The notes under the pieces: generated by a model | The model's database searches: none | What the model was told of the DNA's origin: nothing | What the model saw: only the letters and a program-made list of their open reading frames with translations | NCBI GenBank assembly: GCA_019914995.1 | Contig: CM034143.1 | Span: forward strand, 1,180,501 to 1,244,500 | Length of the DNA: 64,000 nucleotides | DNA from: Acanthochlamys bracteata | Lineage: Eukaryota > Streptophyta > Magnoliopsida > Pandanales > Velloziaceae | Direction of reading: 5' to 3' | Shown: piece after piece, positions 36,696 to 52,201 of the stretch | How the letters are laid out: each line of letters starts with the position of its first letter | Position numbering within the stretch: position 1 is the first letter of the stretch | Made by a program: the position numbers and the translations under genes

Positions 36696-37420
36696 TCTTC
36701 TCTTACTAACCTACCTGAAATTCACAGAATCGAAGCAGAAGAAAACAAACTCGGGGAAAAAATCACAGTTTTGGATTGCTAGGGTTTCTCCAAGGACTTT
36801 GGGGAAGAAACAAACTTGGGGAAAAAACTTTGGGGTTTTAAAAACTAGAGAGAAGAAATAATAAACCTGGCTGGCGTCCTTAAATGCATTTTTCTCGGTG
36901 AAATAATTTTCATAAATAAAATTTTTATAAAAAATAAAATTAATATAATAATTAAAATTTGATATAAATTATCATTTTTAGAAAATTCAGTTTAAGAACG
37001 TTTAAAATACACTCTTGCACACTATAATAATTTTCTGTTACATAAATAGTTAAGACGAACGTTATTAAGAAAACGTTTGGGAAAGTTTTTCTTTTAAAAA
37101 TTATTTTTTACTTTATAATTTTTAATATATCTATTATAAATATTTAAAAAATTTATTTAAATTTTAAAATATAAAAAATTGACATAATAAAATTTTTTAT
37201 TATTTATTTTAATATTTTAAAAAAATAAAAATATTTTTCAAAAATATAAATTTTCAATTTAAAAAATAATAAAGATATTTAACTCGCGTTCATCTTTCAG
37301 CAACAAAAAGGTAAAAATTTAGATAACTAAAAGTACCTCCTTTGCTGCACACGAGCTTGAGAGTGGAATCAGCAAACCTCAGACATTGGTCTCTAGCATT
37401 GAACTATAAGTACACTATAA
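36696..37420. other. Prohibitin promoter side and AT-rich spacer
   Basis: About 200 bases upstream of the prohibitin ATG look like leader and promoter. From about 36900 the sequence is strongly AT-rich. A stretch starting AAAACGTTTGGGAAAG near 37071 looks like the left end and interior of a GTTTGG-family MITE with an unclear right end. Confidence 0.45.
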
Positions 37421-37679
37421 GGCGCGTTTGGAATTGCATTCCAAACGCTTCTTTCTAATTTTTTTTATTTTATATTTTTTAATATATATTTTATAAATAT
37501 TTAAAAAATTTATTTAAAAATTTAGATAGTATAGAAAAATTTTACATAATAAAATTTTTTTATTATATATTTTTATTATTTTTTTAAAGTTATAAAAAAA
37601 AAAAACTTACTTTTGAAAAAACAAAAATATATTTTATTTTAAAAAAAATTTATTTCATAAGCAATTCCAAACACACTCT
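37421..37679. mobile_element. MITE, GTTTGG family (copy 3)
   Basis: The left end reads GGCGCGTTTGGAATTGCATT, and the reverse complement of the right end reads AGAGTGTGTTTGGAATTGCTT, so GTTTGGAATTGC is exact on both sides. The interior is AT-rich and shared with the other copies. This is the cleanest member in the window, about 259 bp. Confidence 0.78.
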
Positions 37680-39459
37680 TACTAACTCAGATTCCTTAAA
37701 TATATTTACCTTAATTTAAACTCATAGTTTAAAAAATAAATTTTAAAATTAAACTAAAATTTAAAATATTTAAAAAATTAAATTTTATATAATAGCAACT
37801 TTTTAAAAAATTAATTAAAAAGTTTTTATTTTAAATTTTTATTTATTTTGATATTAAAAATCAATTTAAAAAAATAAAATTTAGATGATTGATAAAAATT
37901 TAGCTAAATTGGACAAAAATTTCGTTAGCTAAATTGGAAAGAGTTACGTGGACAACAAAATTAAGTCCCGAAATTATCAAACACGATCTCGTACATAAGA
38001 GTAACTTTTAGAATTGATTATGAAATAAAATTTTTTAAATTAGAATTTATTTTTATTTTTTTTTAAAAAATAAGTTTTATTTATTTATTTTTAAAAAAAT
38101 AATAATAATATATAATAAAAAATTTTATTACTTAAAATTTTTTTACACTACCTAAATTTTTAAATAAATTTTTTAAATACTTATAAAATATATATTATAA
38201 AATATAAAATTAAAAAATTAAAAATAGTGTTTGAAACGCACCCTAAAACGATCACCTCTGGCTAGTCGATTGCTGTCACACGTAAGCACTAGAACTTCTC
38301 TCTTTGTTTCTGGGCCCCAAGAACCTTTGTGTTTTTCTTTTTCTTGCTCGTGTTTTGCATCTGACGTCAGGAAAAGTGAGGGAATTAGGCATTATTTTAT
38401 ATTTTTTTATAATTTTGTAAAATTATAAATTTTTGTACAAATTATTAATTATATTATTATTTTTTAAAAATAAACAATAAAATTTATTTTTAAAATAAAA
38501 TAAAAATATTGTATTTTAAAAATACTTCAAACTAACTGTATCTGAAAAACATCGAAGCTGTTTTAGAATATTGTTCGATATTCATATCACATCACTATGA
38601 ACGACAAAAGTGCACAGCTCATTATATTCAATTATTGAAAATCAAAACTTAGCTTGCGTGGCGGTCCACGCAGGCTTCTTGCTCTAATCTACACGCAAAA
38701 TAAAAGTGGGCCAACTGTCTAGGCCCAGTTCACCTAGTTTCAAACACGTTCATGGCGACGTTTGAGAATATTACAATAAATATATTAAAATAAAATAGCT
38801 ATAACAGAATTTAATAATACATTGTCTAGATACAGCAATATCAATAATGGAAATATATTTTGTACGCCTTTGATATGTCTATTCTACACTTGTAATATAT
38901 CATGTTAGTTCATTCCTTTGTTTAGAACTAAGTGTACTAAAAATAAATAATCTAATATACATAAACTTCAATTAAGAGTTTAGATCGTGTTTATCTACTG
39001 ATTAAATTTTTATTGTAAATTTATTTAAATATAAATAAATAAATAATTTAAAATCAATTTTAAACTTATTTTAAATATAAAATTAATATAAAAATTTTAT
39101 TTATTAAATATTTTAAAAATAATCTTTTTAAACTCAATCTAAGATAGTGAGTTCACCTCAAAATAAATACATTTTTAGTATTTATTTATTTGCTTGAAAG
39201 TTAAAGTATTTGAAAGTCAATAAAAATGAATTACTTTTGAAAGGGAGTTAATTTTTATAGTTTTTTTATTAAAAATGAGTTTAAAATTAGAGTTCAAATT
39301 TTAATTGTTAGAAGTGAAATTTTCTAAAAATAAGCTTTATTTATTTATTTATTTTTACTTTAAGTAAATTAAAGTAAAATTTTGATTAAAATGTTAAATT
39401 ATAAAGCGCACGTAAACACGTCCTTAGCCGACTAAAATTTTTTTAATAGGTTTATATTT
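37680..39459. other. AT-rich, MITE-laden spacer
   Basis: No gene is seen. About 37999-38244 is another GTTTGG-family-like block ending GTGTTTGAAACGCACC. Around 38640-38780 a less AT-rich patch has no recognisable content. About 38990-39190 and 39190-39430 resemble the GTTTAC-type family (GTGTTTATCTACTG; GCGCACGTAAACACG), with uncertain borders. Confidence 0.4.
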
Positions 39460-39715
39460 AGAGGCTGTTTGACGTAACTTATCAAAAAAAAATTGTAGTT
39501 TTTAATTTATATTTTTCACATATTTGATATTTTATAGATATCTAAAAATTTTATTTAAAAATTTAAAAATATAAAAGGAATTTACGTAATAATTTTTATT
39601 ATATATATATATTTTTTTTGAAAATAAAAAATAAATCTTATTTCTTAAAAATAATAAACTCATGTATATTAAAAAATTTATTTTAAAAGTACTTTTAAAT
39701 ACTCACTTATTATTT
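39460..39715. mobile_element. MITE, GTTTGG family (diverged copy)
   Basis: The left end reads GAGGCTGTTTGACGTAACTT. The right end, reversed, reads GTGAGTATTTAAAAGTAC. The AT-rich interior matches the family, but the ends are degraded. Confidence 0.45.
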
Positions 39716-41828
39716 AATACCTTTTTACAAATTTTAACGGTAATGCTTACCAAATCTATTTAGAGAGAATTTGTGCAAAATTTGCTAAAACTAATAATAT
39801 TATGCACGTATTTGAAAAGCTAATGTATTAAAGAGCTTACAGAGCAAACGAAGAAGTCCATAATATATATCTTTTCTCGTATAGCGAGGTGCTGAACAAT
39901 CTTCTTCCTTCTCCCTTTTTTTCTTCTCCTTAATCTAATCCAGAATATTCAGAAGAAACGAAAATTAAAATTATCGGCCAAAAATTTTCAGAAGAAAAGC
40001 GTGAGATAGATTCTTGTTTGTTTTAGTTTTCAAATTATTGAGTGATTTCTTTTTTTTAATTTTGTATCTGTAGTGGTCGAGATTGAGTAGCTGTTACGGT
40101 CTTGATCTTTCGAAGATTTTCAGTTGCCTTGTTGATTTTTTGTATGTAGATACTTCTTTTCTAGAATTTATGATGAATGCGGATTTGAGATTAATGTGAT
40201 TGTAGCAGATGGTTAATTTCTCGAATAGAAGATTTTTGTTGTGATCGGTATCTTGGGTGAGTGATTTCACTTAGTTCAATCTAACTAGTTTGTTCATCCG
40301 TGCATGAGGAACTGGAATTTTTGAGAAAGATTTTATTTTCTGAAATTGCATCCTAAGTTTGATCTTTCTTCTATTTTGTATTTTGTTTCAATAATTTGGT
40401 GTATTGTGTTGAAATTGACATTCTAGAGGAATATTCTAAGTTTTGTCTTTTTTTTACCTTTTTGAGATTCAACTTTGGTTCCATTGCTTCTACATTACTG
40501 TATTTCTTAGTTCCTGAAAGGTAGTTCCTGAAAGGGACAATTTTCTCTTTCTTTAATTCTTAGGCTATTTGGCTGTGAACTTTCTGGTGGTTCCAGAACT
40601 GCAACTTTTGGTGTTCTTGTTTTTGCTTGTGCATAAAAGCTTAATTTTGTTGCAACTGATGGTTTACATGTGCTCTCGTTTCAGTTTCTACTTTTACAGA
40701 GATAGGTCTTTTAGGTACTTGGAATTTTTACTGGCCGAAGTTAGGTTTTAGTATTCTCCATTGACCTGTGATTTATTTGTCGCCGGAAAATGATAATTAG
40801 CATGGCTCAAACAATCATGTTATCCTCCCATCTTTTTGTAATGTTTCATTTCTTGTTTGTTTCTAAGTAGCTGGAATATAGAAGTTTGAAAACTATAGTC
40901 CGGTTGGATATTTTGGTTTAGAAAGCAATGCAATGTTTTTTTCCCTTCTGGTAAGGTAGTTATAGCATGTTCCTGTAATATCTAAGCTTTACCATTTGCA
41001 GCTGGTGATAGATCTACGGCAGTTTCATTTGAGATGATGTTGTATGTCCAATGATGCAATGTGCTTTGAACTATGGTAGCTTTTATTGTGATTATGGAAG
41101 GAGTTTCCAAATTAGAGAGTCACACTCTGCATATGGACTAATTGCAATTTTCGAGATCTGTATCCTAACTTTTTTGTCTCTGTGCCTAGACCATAGCTAA
41201 TGCGAATCGGTATGATTCATAATGTCAAATACATAGTAGCTATAATATATGTGATATATGACAACCATCTGAAGGTTTTTAACACACTTCCCTATCTCAT
41301 GTACATGTCCTTTACTCTTTATGAAACAATTAGAAGTACTAGGATGTCTCCATCGCTGAGACTTCTCCTAATTTTCTTTATGGCAATAGGTTCATATATC
41401 AACTTAATTTTTTCCATGGTTTGCTTTCAGCTAACATCCCAGTGCACCTTATTCTTCTTGCCAGGCTTATGTTATGTTTTCTTTTCTGGCGGTACTAGAG
41501 CTACTTCTTAAGCTGTGTTGGTATATTGTTCTTCATGTTGTAGCTTTGGCTATCTTCTTGTATTGAGACGGTGTTTCGACTCAGACATTCATATCCATCT
41601 TGAATTTCTCTGAGGACTGGGCCATCTAGAGATGCTGTTATAGGCTTTTGATGTTCTTTCCAAGTCCATTTAAGAATAGCATCCTTAACGTCATTATATT
41701 CCTTTCAAATTGCATGCCCAGCATCTTCTGACATTTTGCTCATAGAATTTAATTTGTCTTTTTGTAGCTTTGGTGAGCTCTAGACTGAGTATTAGGCACC
41801 CATTTGCAACTTGCAGAACCTTAGCAGA
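39716..41828 (+). other. Probable promoter and long 5' leader of the PB1 gene
   Basis: From about 39890 there is a CT-rich patch (CTTCTTCCTTCTCCC), then about 1.9 kb of T-rich sequence with no protein-coding similarity up to the ATG at 41829. This looks like a transcribed leader containing one or more introns, the last acceptor probably lying a short way before 41829. Short open frames inside it (40569-40751, 41200-41511) lack ATG-start or family support. Confidence 0.4.
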
Positions 41829-42931
41829 ATGGTAGGCTCTATTAATGAGGACTTGTCGCCCAAGAGCAAGCTTAAGTTTCTTTGTAGCTATGGTGGTAGG
41901 ATCCTCCCCCGTCCATCTGATGGTCAACTCAAGTATGTTGGTGGTGAGACACGGGTCGTAGCAGTTCCTCGGTCTATCTCATTCTCAGGTTTTAAAGCTT
42001 TTTAAGTTATCTGAATTCGTGATATCAGTATTCTACATTTTGACTTCCTTATTCTGTGACAGAGTTGATGGAGAAGGTGAAGGGGATGTTTCATGCTGAT
42101 GTCGTAATCAAATACCAACTGGTGTCGGAGGACTTGGATGCCCTTGTCTCTGTCACATGCGATGAGGACCTAACACACATGCTTAGGGAGCATGACTGTC
42201 TTGATCCCCATTCCCCCTCGTCATCACCTCGGCTCCGTATCTTCCTCTTTCCAGCCAACCCTCCTACTGGCCACATTCCATCCTGTCTTCCCAATGAGCA
42301 GCGTTATGTAGATGCAATCAACGGCATTCCTGTGCAGCAGCCATCATGTAATTCAGCTAGTGTTGGCCGCTCAATTTTTCCGCTATTATCTCCAAGTGGC
42401 ACTTCCCCTAACTCCACATTGGATGCTACAACAGCTGCCACATTGAGCGATCAGCTACTCAGCGGCCAGCGGTATGGTCTATCAAAAGGCATGGCCCGTG
42501 TACAGAGCACACCTAGCATAAGCTCCATCGCTGATTCAAGCGAGAGCAAGAGTGGGCAGGCGACACCACGCTTTCACCAGCATCTGACAGCAAATCCACC
42601 ACAATCTGTGTCGCCGTTCAGAAGACTCCAAAACCATCAGTCAGGGCCTTACAATATACAACCTTGCTACCTTGGGGGGCTATGTAAGGGAGGTTGTGGT
42701 TTGCATACTGACTCAGCTTCCTTCCGGTACACAAATTATAATGGGTATCACCCCCCTGGTTATCAGCATCTACAGCCTTATTACTATGTCCCATATCCCG
42801 GCAGTGGCTCTCGTGCTGGAGGCAGTGTCTGCTATGGGCGCTATGGGCATCCAGAAAAGGGTAGTTATCAGAAGAGCAGGCCAGGTTGTTTCCACTACGG
42901 AACTCCACGGTTTAAGCGAGCATGGGAGTGA
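41829..42931 (+). CDS. PB1-domain protein (plant octicosapeptide family)
   Basis: Two exons, 41829-41988 and 42063-42931, separated by a 74-bp intron, give 342 residues. The PB1 domain covers about residues 14-110. It starts with the basic strand KLKFLCSYGGRILPRP and GGETRVVAVPRS. The ubiquitin-like core follows (VVIKYQLVSEDLDALVSV), then the acidic loop CDEDLTHMLREHD; basic and acidic faces are both present, so it may self-associate or pair with other PB1 proteins. The rest is low-complexity: Ser/Thr/Pro-rich, then a Gly/Tyr/His-rich tail (YNGYHPPGYQHLQPYYYVPY). A single PB1 domain with a disordered tail is a common uncharacterised plant group; no kinase domain follows. Function is not inferred beyond protein-protein interaction. 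Confidence 0.9.
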
Positions 42932-43582
42932 GAAGATGGTCCAGTGTTTTTTGTTCTCTTTCTTGAAGAGAACTTTTATACTCTCTTAGGGCAATTAGCT
43001 TATCACAGTCTCTTAGGAACTTGTACAGAAAAGCTTGTGAAGGCTGCCGTTGATACAGATAGGATCTTTGAAGACGTAACTAGTTTTATTTTGGGTATTG
43101 GTGGTTTGGCTTTACTATTATCTCACAGAGAGTTGCTTCTCTATGTTGTTGGGGGCTAGTACTTCAGGGTCTCAAAAAAGTGAATTCAGACTCTGATCAG
43201 TACTTCCTTTATAAGGGTGTTTGTCTATGATGAAGCTTCTGAAAAATTTCTTGAGGTTGAATTCCTTTCGGTAAATATTGATATTCTTTGTTGTATCTAT
43301 AGAAATTTGCAAGCTTTTACTGTTGAATTTTACTGTAATCTCTTGAATATAGTAAATCGCCAGTGAGTTAACAGACTTGTTTCTCTTTCTGAGAAAATTT
43401 TTGTTGCCTTTTTTTCGTTTCTTTTCTTTACTTATTGAGGTTCAAAAACCTAGTACACGCATTGGTGGATAGTGATAGTGTTGTTGTGGCTCTGGTTGTT
43501 TTTAATATATTTTAGTTGATAAGATTATGTTTGCAACACAACTGCTATCAAACTTCAAAACCTTTCATTCCTCTTGCTAGCA
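42932..43582. other. 3' UTR of the PB1 gene and promoter of the GNAT gene
   Basis: About 450 bases of probable 3' UTR are followed by about 200 bases upstream of the next start. No additional gene was found. Confidence 0.5.
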
Positions 43583-43642
43583 ATGAAACAATCATGGCCA
43601 CTGTCTTCCCAAAATGCTCTCTCCTTTGCCAAACCCCCGTAA
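43583..43642 (+). promoter_or_regulatory. Overlapping upstream ORF at the GNAT start
   Basis: An ATG with G at -3 begins 11 bases before the main start, in another frame, and runs 19 codons to a TAA at 43640-43642, overlapping the start of the main frame. If the transcript starts upstream of 43583, this uORF would compete for scanning ribosomes and lower translation. The main ATG has the stronger context (A at -3, G at +4), so leaky scanning is likely. Confidence 0.45.
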
Positions 43643-44889
43643 CAACACAAAGAAACCATTGCTCAACTTCAGTGAAAGGAATTTTGGGCACATTCAGTTC
43701 TCCCAAAGTTGGAATTGTCAGAAGAAACAAGAGCAGAAGAATTTGTTGTTCAAGTGCAGCTGGAGTTGTGGGAGTTGAGTGTGATGAAGAGAAATACTTG
43801 GTGCAGGAATTTGGTTGGAGAGTTAGAAGAATGGTTAAGATTGGTGAAGAACTGAGAAAAGTTGCAGATGTTCAAGCTGAAGCTTTCCATGTACCTGTGT
43901 TCTTGTTCAATGATTTCTTCTTTGAGTTCTTTAAAGTAAGCAATCAAGAAATCTTTCATCAAGTCTTGATTTATAGTTCTTTGTTTTGTAATAACTGAAA
44001 ATTTTGCAATCTATTTCAATTTTATTTTCTTGTGGAATGAACAAGTAAGGCTGAAGTGTTGTCAGCTCTCATCTACAAAGTGAGAAGTTCACCATCTGAC
44101 AGGTGAAAATTTCAAACCTTTTCTTTTCCAAATTATCAAAATCTTCTTGTATTTATATTGAAGAACATGTTTGATTGATTTGGGCTTTCCAGTCAAGCAC
44201 TTAATAAGCATGCATTTAGAATGCTTTGTAATGTTCGTTTTCAGGTACGCTTGTTTGGTGGCAGAGTCTACTACTGCAAATGAAGCAAACCTCTCAGACT
44301 CAGCAACGGTGGACATTGTTGGAGTTGTGGATTTAGCAGTTCAGAATGACAAAGATGTTGTTAGGCATCTAGACGGAGCAGAAAAGTACGGCTATGTCTC
44401 TGGCATGGCCGTTCTTTCAAATTTCCGGTAAGGGCATGTATCAGTTTTTTCGGAATTCACTTTCTTTTGGGCCAATAACTCACTTTCAGACTCAGCTTTA
44501 AATACAACCTAACACAAAATTCACTTCCAAGACAATTTTCGAATACAATCAAACATAAAAACTTAAATCACTTTTTAAACTTTCTCAAAGAACTTACTGT
44601 ATTAGTTAAGACCGATGATTTCACTCTAATGTTGATTTCATTTAGCTGAAAGAAAATTTTTTCCTGTAATTTTTTCAGGAGATTGAAAGTAGCAACAGTA
44701 CTGCTCAAAGGCTGTGAGGCATTATCCTTGCTATGGGGTTGCAGTTACTTAGCTTTACAAGCGTATGAAGATGATACAGCAGCAAGAAAGTTGTACTCGA
44801 AAGCTGGCTACAATGTTGTTTCCACGGAACCGTCTTATGTGAAATGGATCGGGAGACGAAGGCGTGTTCTGATGATTAAAAAGATATAG
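43594..44889 (+). CDS. GNAT-family N-acetyltransferase, probably plastidial
   Basis: An acetyl-CoA-dependent N-acetyltransferase. Exons: 43594-43935, 44050-44102, 44245-44427 and 44679-44889, in frame, giving 262 residues. The first 60 or so residues are rich in Ser, Thr, Arg and Lys and almost free of acidic residues, as in a chloroplast transit peptide. The GNAT fold follows: WRVRRMVKIGEELRKVADVQAEAFH, then YACLVAE, then VDIVGVVDLAVQ. The acetyl-CoA-binding motif A is VSGMAVLSNFRRLKVATVLL, and motif B is CSYLALQAYEDDTAARKLYSKAGY. This is the usual plant plastid GNAT layout, a group that includes dual lysine and N-terminal acetyltransferases. Arabidopsis GNAT10 (At1g72030) is a candidate relative, from memory only. 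Exon 2 is small (53 nt). Confidence 0.88.
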
Positions 44890-45577
44890 CATACTTGAGA
44901 GTTGGAATTTTAAAACATGTAAAGAAAAAAGTTTGGCAATTAAAAGTTTTTCTTTCTTGCTGTTACACGTATAGGAACTGTTATACAGGTTTGGATGAAA
45001 TTTATAGGCAAATTGATATTTTAGGGTTGTTTATTTACTCGTAAGTGACTTCTGAAGTAATTTTATTTTGCTAAAAGTTTACTTTTACATGACTTCTTAT
45101 ATTTATTTTTATAAATTTATTCTCACAAACTCAATTTCTGATAATTCACCTTTTAAAAAATCACTTTTTACAAACTTATGAACAACTAAAATACACTCTT
45201 TGTTCTGAAATATGTAAGTATTCATAATACTGTTGTAAATAGAATGAAAGGCCACAACAATTTGAACTAAGATGAGTGGCATTACCCATACAGCAAGTCA
45301 TTTAAAATCATGAACTTGCTTTAAGTCAAGAGAACTCAAGGAAACAAACTAACATTTCAACACAAGGTACACAAGACACTTGCAAATGCAACATTTACAA
45401 GCAATCATCACTCTTAGAAACCCAAAAATACACGGAGAAAAACAGAAACAAGTAAGAAGAATTACTGAATTTGGGCAAGAAACAACTACTACTTAACAAA
45501 TTGCAGCTGCAAAAGAACACATCCAACAAACGATTCAATAACTTGGTCTCTATTCACTTGTTTTAAACACAAACAGG
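44890..45577. other. Convergent 3' region
   Basis: The 688 bases between the GNAT stop (plus) and the shaggy kinase stop (minus) show no gene. The part up to about 45200 is AT-rich; the remainder is probably 3' UTR of the kinase. Confidence 0.5.
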
Positions 45578-48905
<3,328 letters not shown>

Positions 48906-50651
48906 GATGATCACCCAGCAGACACAAAGCTGTTAACTTCATGCAGCAGCTATCCACTTCATAGGAAAACCAGGGTTAGTGTCAGTTCAAAACACTGAAA
49001 TCTGATGACTCAACAAGCAAAGCTATGAAATTTTGGAGGCTCCAATTTGCGTAATCTGTCACACTCTTCACATCTTGTTCACCATAGAAACTGATAGTTA
49101 TAAATCAGATAAAATCTTGCAAAAGCCTTATTGAGACAGAATTGATGCCCTAAGGGTGGGGGAAGGATGTTACTCAGAAACACTTCGTCAGCATCATAGC
49201 ATTTGTGTGTTCGACACAATTCAGAAAGACATGCATTCTCCTAGAACTGAACGAGAAAGCATAACAAGTCCCAGTATGTAAACTGTGATAATCCTTAATG
49301 GCAAAAAACTTAGCAATGACCAAAAGTCTAAGAAGTTGGGACTGCTTGAGCACTAAGCCAAGGACTCAATGAGATAGAGTACGACTTTCACATTATTATG
49401 AGTAATTCTACTCAAATATTAGCAAAAGTGTAGCCAGTCCTGTAACTTTCAAGCAAGACAATACGTTGCAGAAAGTAAAACAGAAGGAGCCCATATGTGC
49501 ATTACGGATGTTATATCGGAAAACTGAGTCAACTGTTAATCATGCTCTACAGAAGGCGTAAAATTCACATTACCATTACAAGTGACTCATCGTCATTTCC
49601 ATTACAATATATACACTATTGATCCTTCGGCCTTTCTGATATATCTGAGCGAAAAAAACTATAATGTCTTCATGTTTTCAAACCAAGTACGAAACAAGTG
49701 ACAGACATCTGTCGAGTGTAATCATGGTCCATAATTAAAATGGGTGGCACAAAAGTTAATCTGCAAGATCACTACTTTATTTGCTTTCCGCAGCCACACA
49801 TACAAGTGGTCCAAAGCAATCTTTAACTACTTTAACGAGCCACTAATCTTAAATCACTTTCTTATTCCACAAAAAATGTTTCAAACTTTATCCGAAACAT
49901 ACTTTAACTAAACTTGTTCATCCAACCTATCTTTTTATTTTGCGGCCTTCGCTCAAAATGCTTGAATAAAAAGAAAAAAAAAAAAGAACTTCGATTACAC
50001 CCTCTATGATGGCTTCTCTAAAAATCCAAAAAATTAGACCTGCCCTAAATATCATTCTCCAAAAAATTCTGATGACTCAACAAGCAAAGCTAGGGTAATT
50101 TTACTCTGCAAATTTTCCAGTTGAAATCAGCATAGTTATTAGTTTTCATTATCTGCATAAACCAAAAACATTTAGCTAAAAGAAAGAAGCTCTTAAGGCA
50201 TTCATAGATCAAGAAAAAAATCATCATCTCAGTTCAAAACTGGGATTATATTAACTGTCAACTCAACTCTAGTTCAACTTAAAGGATTTGAAAGAACAAA
50301 AAATAGAAATAACCAGTAGAACTTCAAATCAATGAACATGAGATTCGGTAAAGCTGAATTAATTCCACTCACCTGAAGACATTCAAATCAGAGCATTTCA
50401 ACAAAAAAAGGAAACAAAAAGCTTGAGAAAGAAAAATTCAATAGTTGTGTATCAGATCTGTCTGCTTCTTGTCTCTTTCTCTCTCCTTCTGAGTGAAGAG
50501 TGAGCTGCTAATAATGGAGCTAATTTTTATATTTTAGATATTTTTGCAGGACAGACCTAAATTAATAGTGTTAAACTTATTAGGACTTTTAAACGTTTTA
50601 TTTGGCAAAAGCAATCCTCAGATTCTGGAAATAAGTTAATAACAAACCGTA
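48906..50651 (-). promoter_or_regulatory. Probable leader intron and promoter of the shaggy kinase gene
   Basis: A minus-strand donor (CTTCAG|GTGAGTGG) at 50373 follows an AG/CT-rich exon-like patch at about 50374-50510, fitting a first non-coding exon. The roughly 1.4 kb between it and the start codon shows no coding potential. The acceptor near the ATG is not certain. Upstream of about 50510 the sequence turns AT-rich. Confidence 0.45.
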
Positions 50652-50950
50652 AGAGCGTGTTTTAAATACTTGTAACTGAATTTTATAAAAATAAAAAATA
50701 AAAAATAAATTTTTTTGAAGAATAAAGTATAAATAAAGTTCATTATTTATAGTTTAATTATTTTTAAGAATGTGTTAAAACTTAAAATATATAATTGAAT
50801 TTAAAAGTATGCAAATATAAAAATTGAAATTAAAATTCTACATATAAAAGTTAACTTTTGAATTTTATATATAATTAGAATATATAAACGGTTCGAAATT
50901 TAAAATTTAATAAAAAAATTAAAATTATGAGCGTCTGAAACACGACTTTA
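50652..50950. mobile_element. MITE, GTGTTTCAAAT family (copy 3)
   Basis: The left end reads AGAGCGTGTTTTAAATACTTG, and the reverse complement of the right end reads AAAGTCGTGTTTCAGACGC followed by TCATAATTTTAATTTTTT. The ends and AT-rich interior match the copies at 2556, 31456 and 59231. Confidence 0.58.
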
Positions 50951-51050
50951 GATGATTAGAATGTCCAGACTCCAGAATGCAAATCAGTGTTTGCAAGTCC
51001 CTGCAGTGTTTTCCTAAATAATAGACGTTAGCCTGGGCTCCCATTACTCT

Positions 51051-51270
51051 AAGAGCATGTTTACTTAGTAGATAAATTTGAATTTAGAAATTTAAATTAA
51101 AAATTTTTAAATATTTATAAAAAATCATTTTTATTAATTTATATCAATATTAAATTTTAAAATTGAATTTAAATAAGCTTTTGATAAAAAATTATTCTAA
51201 AGTTTTAGTTAGTTTATATTAAAAATAAAATTTAAAAAATAAAATTTAAAGTATTAGTAAGCACGTCTTA
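51051..51270. mobile_element. MITE, GTTTACTTAGTA family
   Basis: The left end reads AAGAGCATGTTTACTTAGTA, and the reverse complement of the right end reads TAAGACGTGCTTACTAATAC, a clear inverted pair. The interior is AT-rich and non-coding, about 220 bp. A related pair of ends (GGTGTTTACATTAATG and AGCACTTATTTACC) bounds 51988-52201. Confidence 0.6.
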
Positions 51271-51987
51271 AGAAGCCTATTTATCAACTCTTTTTAAGTC
51301 ATTATTTTAAAACTTATATTAATTTTTTGTCAAAATTTTACTTTAAAATTTTAAAAATTAAAATTTTCATATATTTATTTTTAATAATTCATTTTTATAT
51401 TTACTTTTAAAATTTCACTTTAAAAAATCAGTCGGAGTTAAAAAAGTAATACCCTATTCAATGGCGTGTATGATTCGAGTGAGTTTTCTGAAAAGTAAAT
51501 TTTGTGGGAAGTGGATATGAGAAGAAATAATTTTTGTATTTCATTGTAGTTAATAATAAATATAAAAAAGTTTTTCTATTTAATTTATTAAAATATATTT
51601 TGATTACAATAGTGACTTATCATTAAAAGAAGCTTTTCGAAAAGGAGCGATATTTTAAAAAATTTTTAAAATAAGTTTTATTTTTTTTAATTCAAAAAAA
51701 GTAATAATATTATATAATGTAAAAGTTTCTGTATTGTTAAAATTTTTATAAAATATTATAAAAATTTTATTAATAAGAGTGAAATAAAAAATTAGGAAGA
51801 AAAGCTTCACAAACATGGCCTAAACTGCTAGTGAGCTTGAAAATCAGAGATCTCGCACATTTGTGTAGCTAAAAGCTGTAACTTATTTATGTTTTATTAA
51901 CAAACAATAATTTATAAAAACATTATGTATTATTTTGTAGTTTGTCTATGAGGTTTTGGTTATTTGGAAATTTAACAGAGTAACTAA

Positions 51988-52201
51988 GGAGGTGTTTACA
52001 TTAATGTTAAACTCAACTTTTAGAAATAAATTTATAAAATGAAATTATTAAAATATTTAATAAAAATAAGCTTCTGTATTTATTCAATATAAAAAGTAAA
52101 TTTCAATTAAATTTGAAAATAATTATTAACAAAAGAATTTATTTAATTATATATTTATTTTAATTAAAAAATGAATCTAATAGGTCGGTAAATAAGTGCT
52201 G
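51988..52201. mobile_element. MITE, GTTTAC family (second copy)
   Basis: The left end reads GAGGTGTTTACATTAATG, and the reverse complement of the right end reads AGCACTTATTTACCGACC. The AT-rich interior includes AAATAAATTTATAAAATGA. It resembles the element at 51051-51270 but is more diverged. Confidence 0.45.

Noticed and set aside
40569-41511. Open frames in the leader of the PB1 gene
   Set aside because: They are T-rich translations without similarity; the region looks like leader intron.
42618-42908. Minus-strand frame opposite the PB1 protein tail
   Set aside because: It is an antisense shadow of low-complexity coding sequence.
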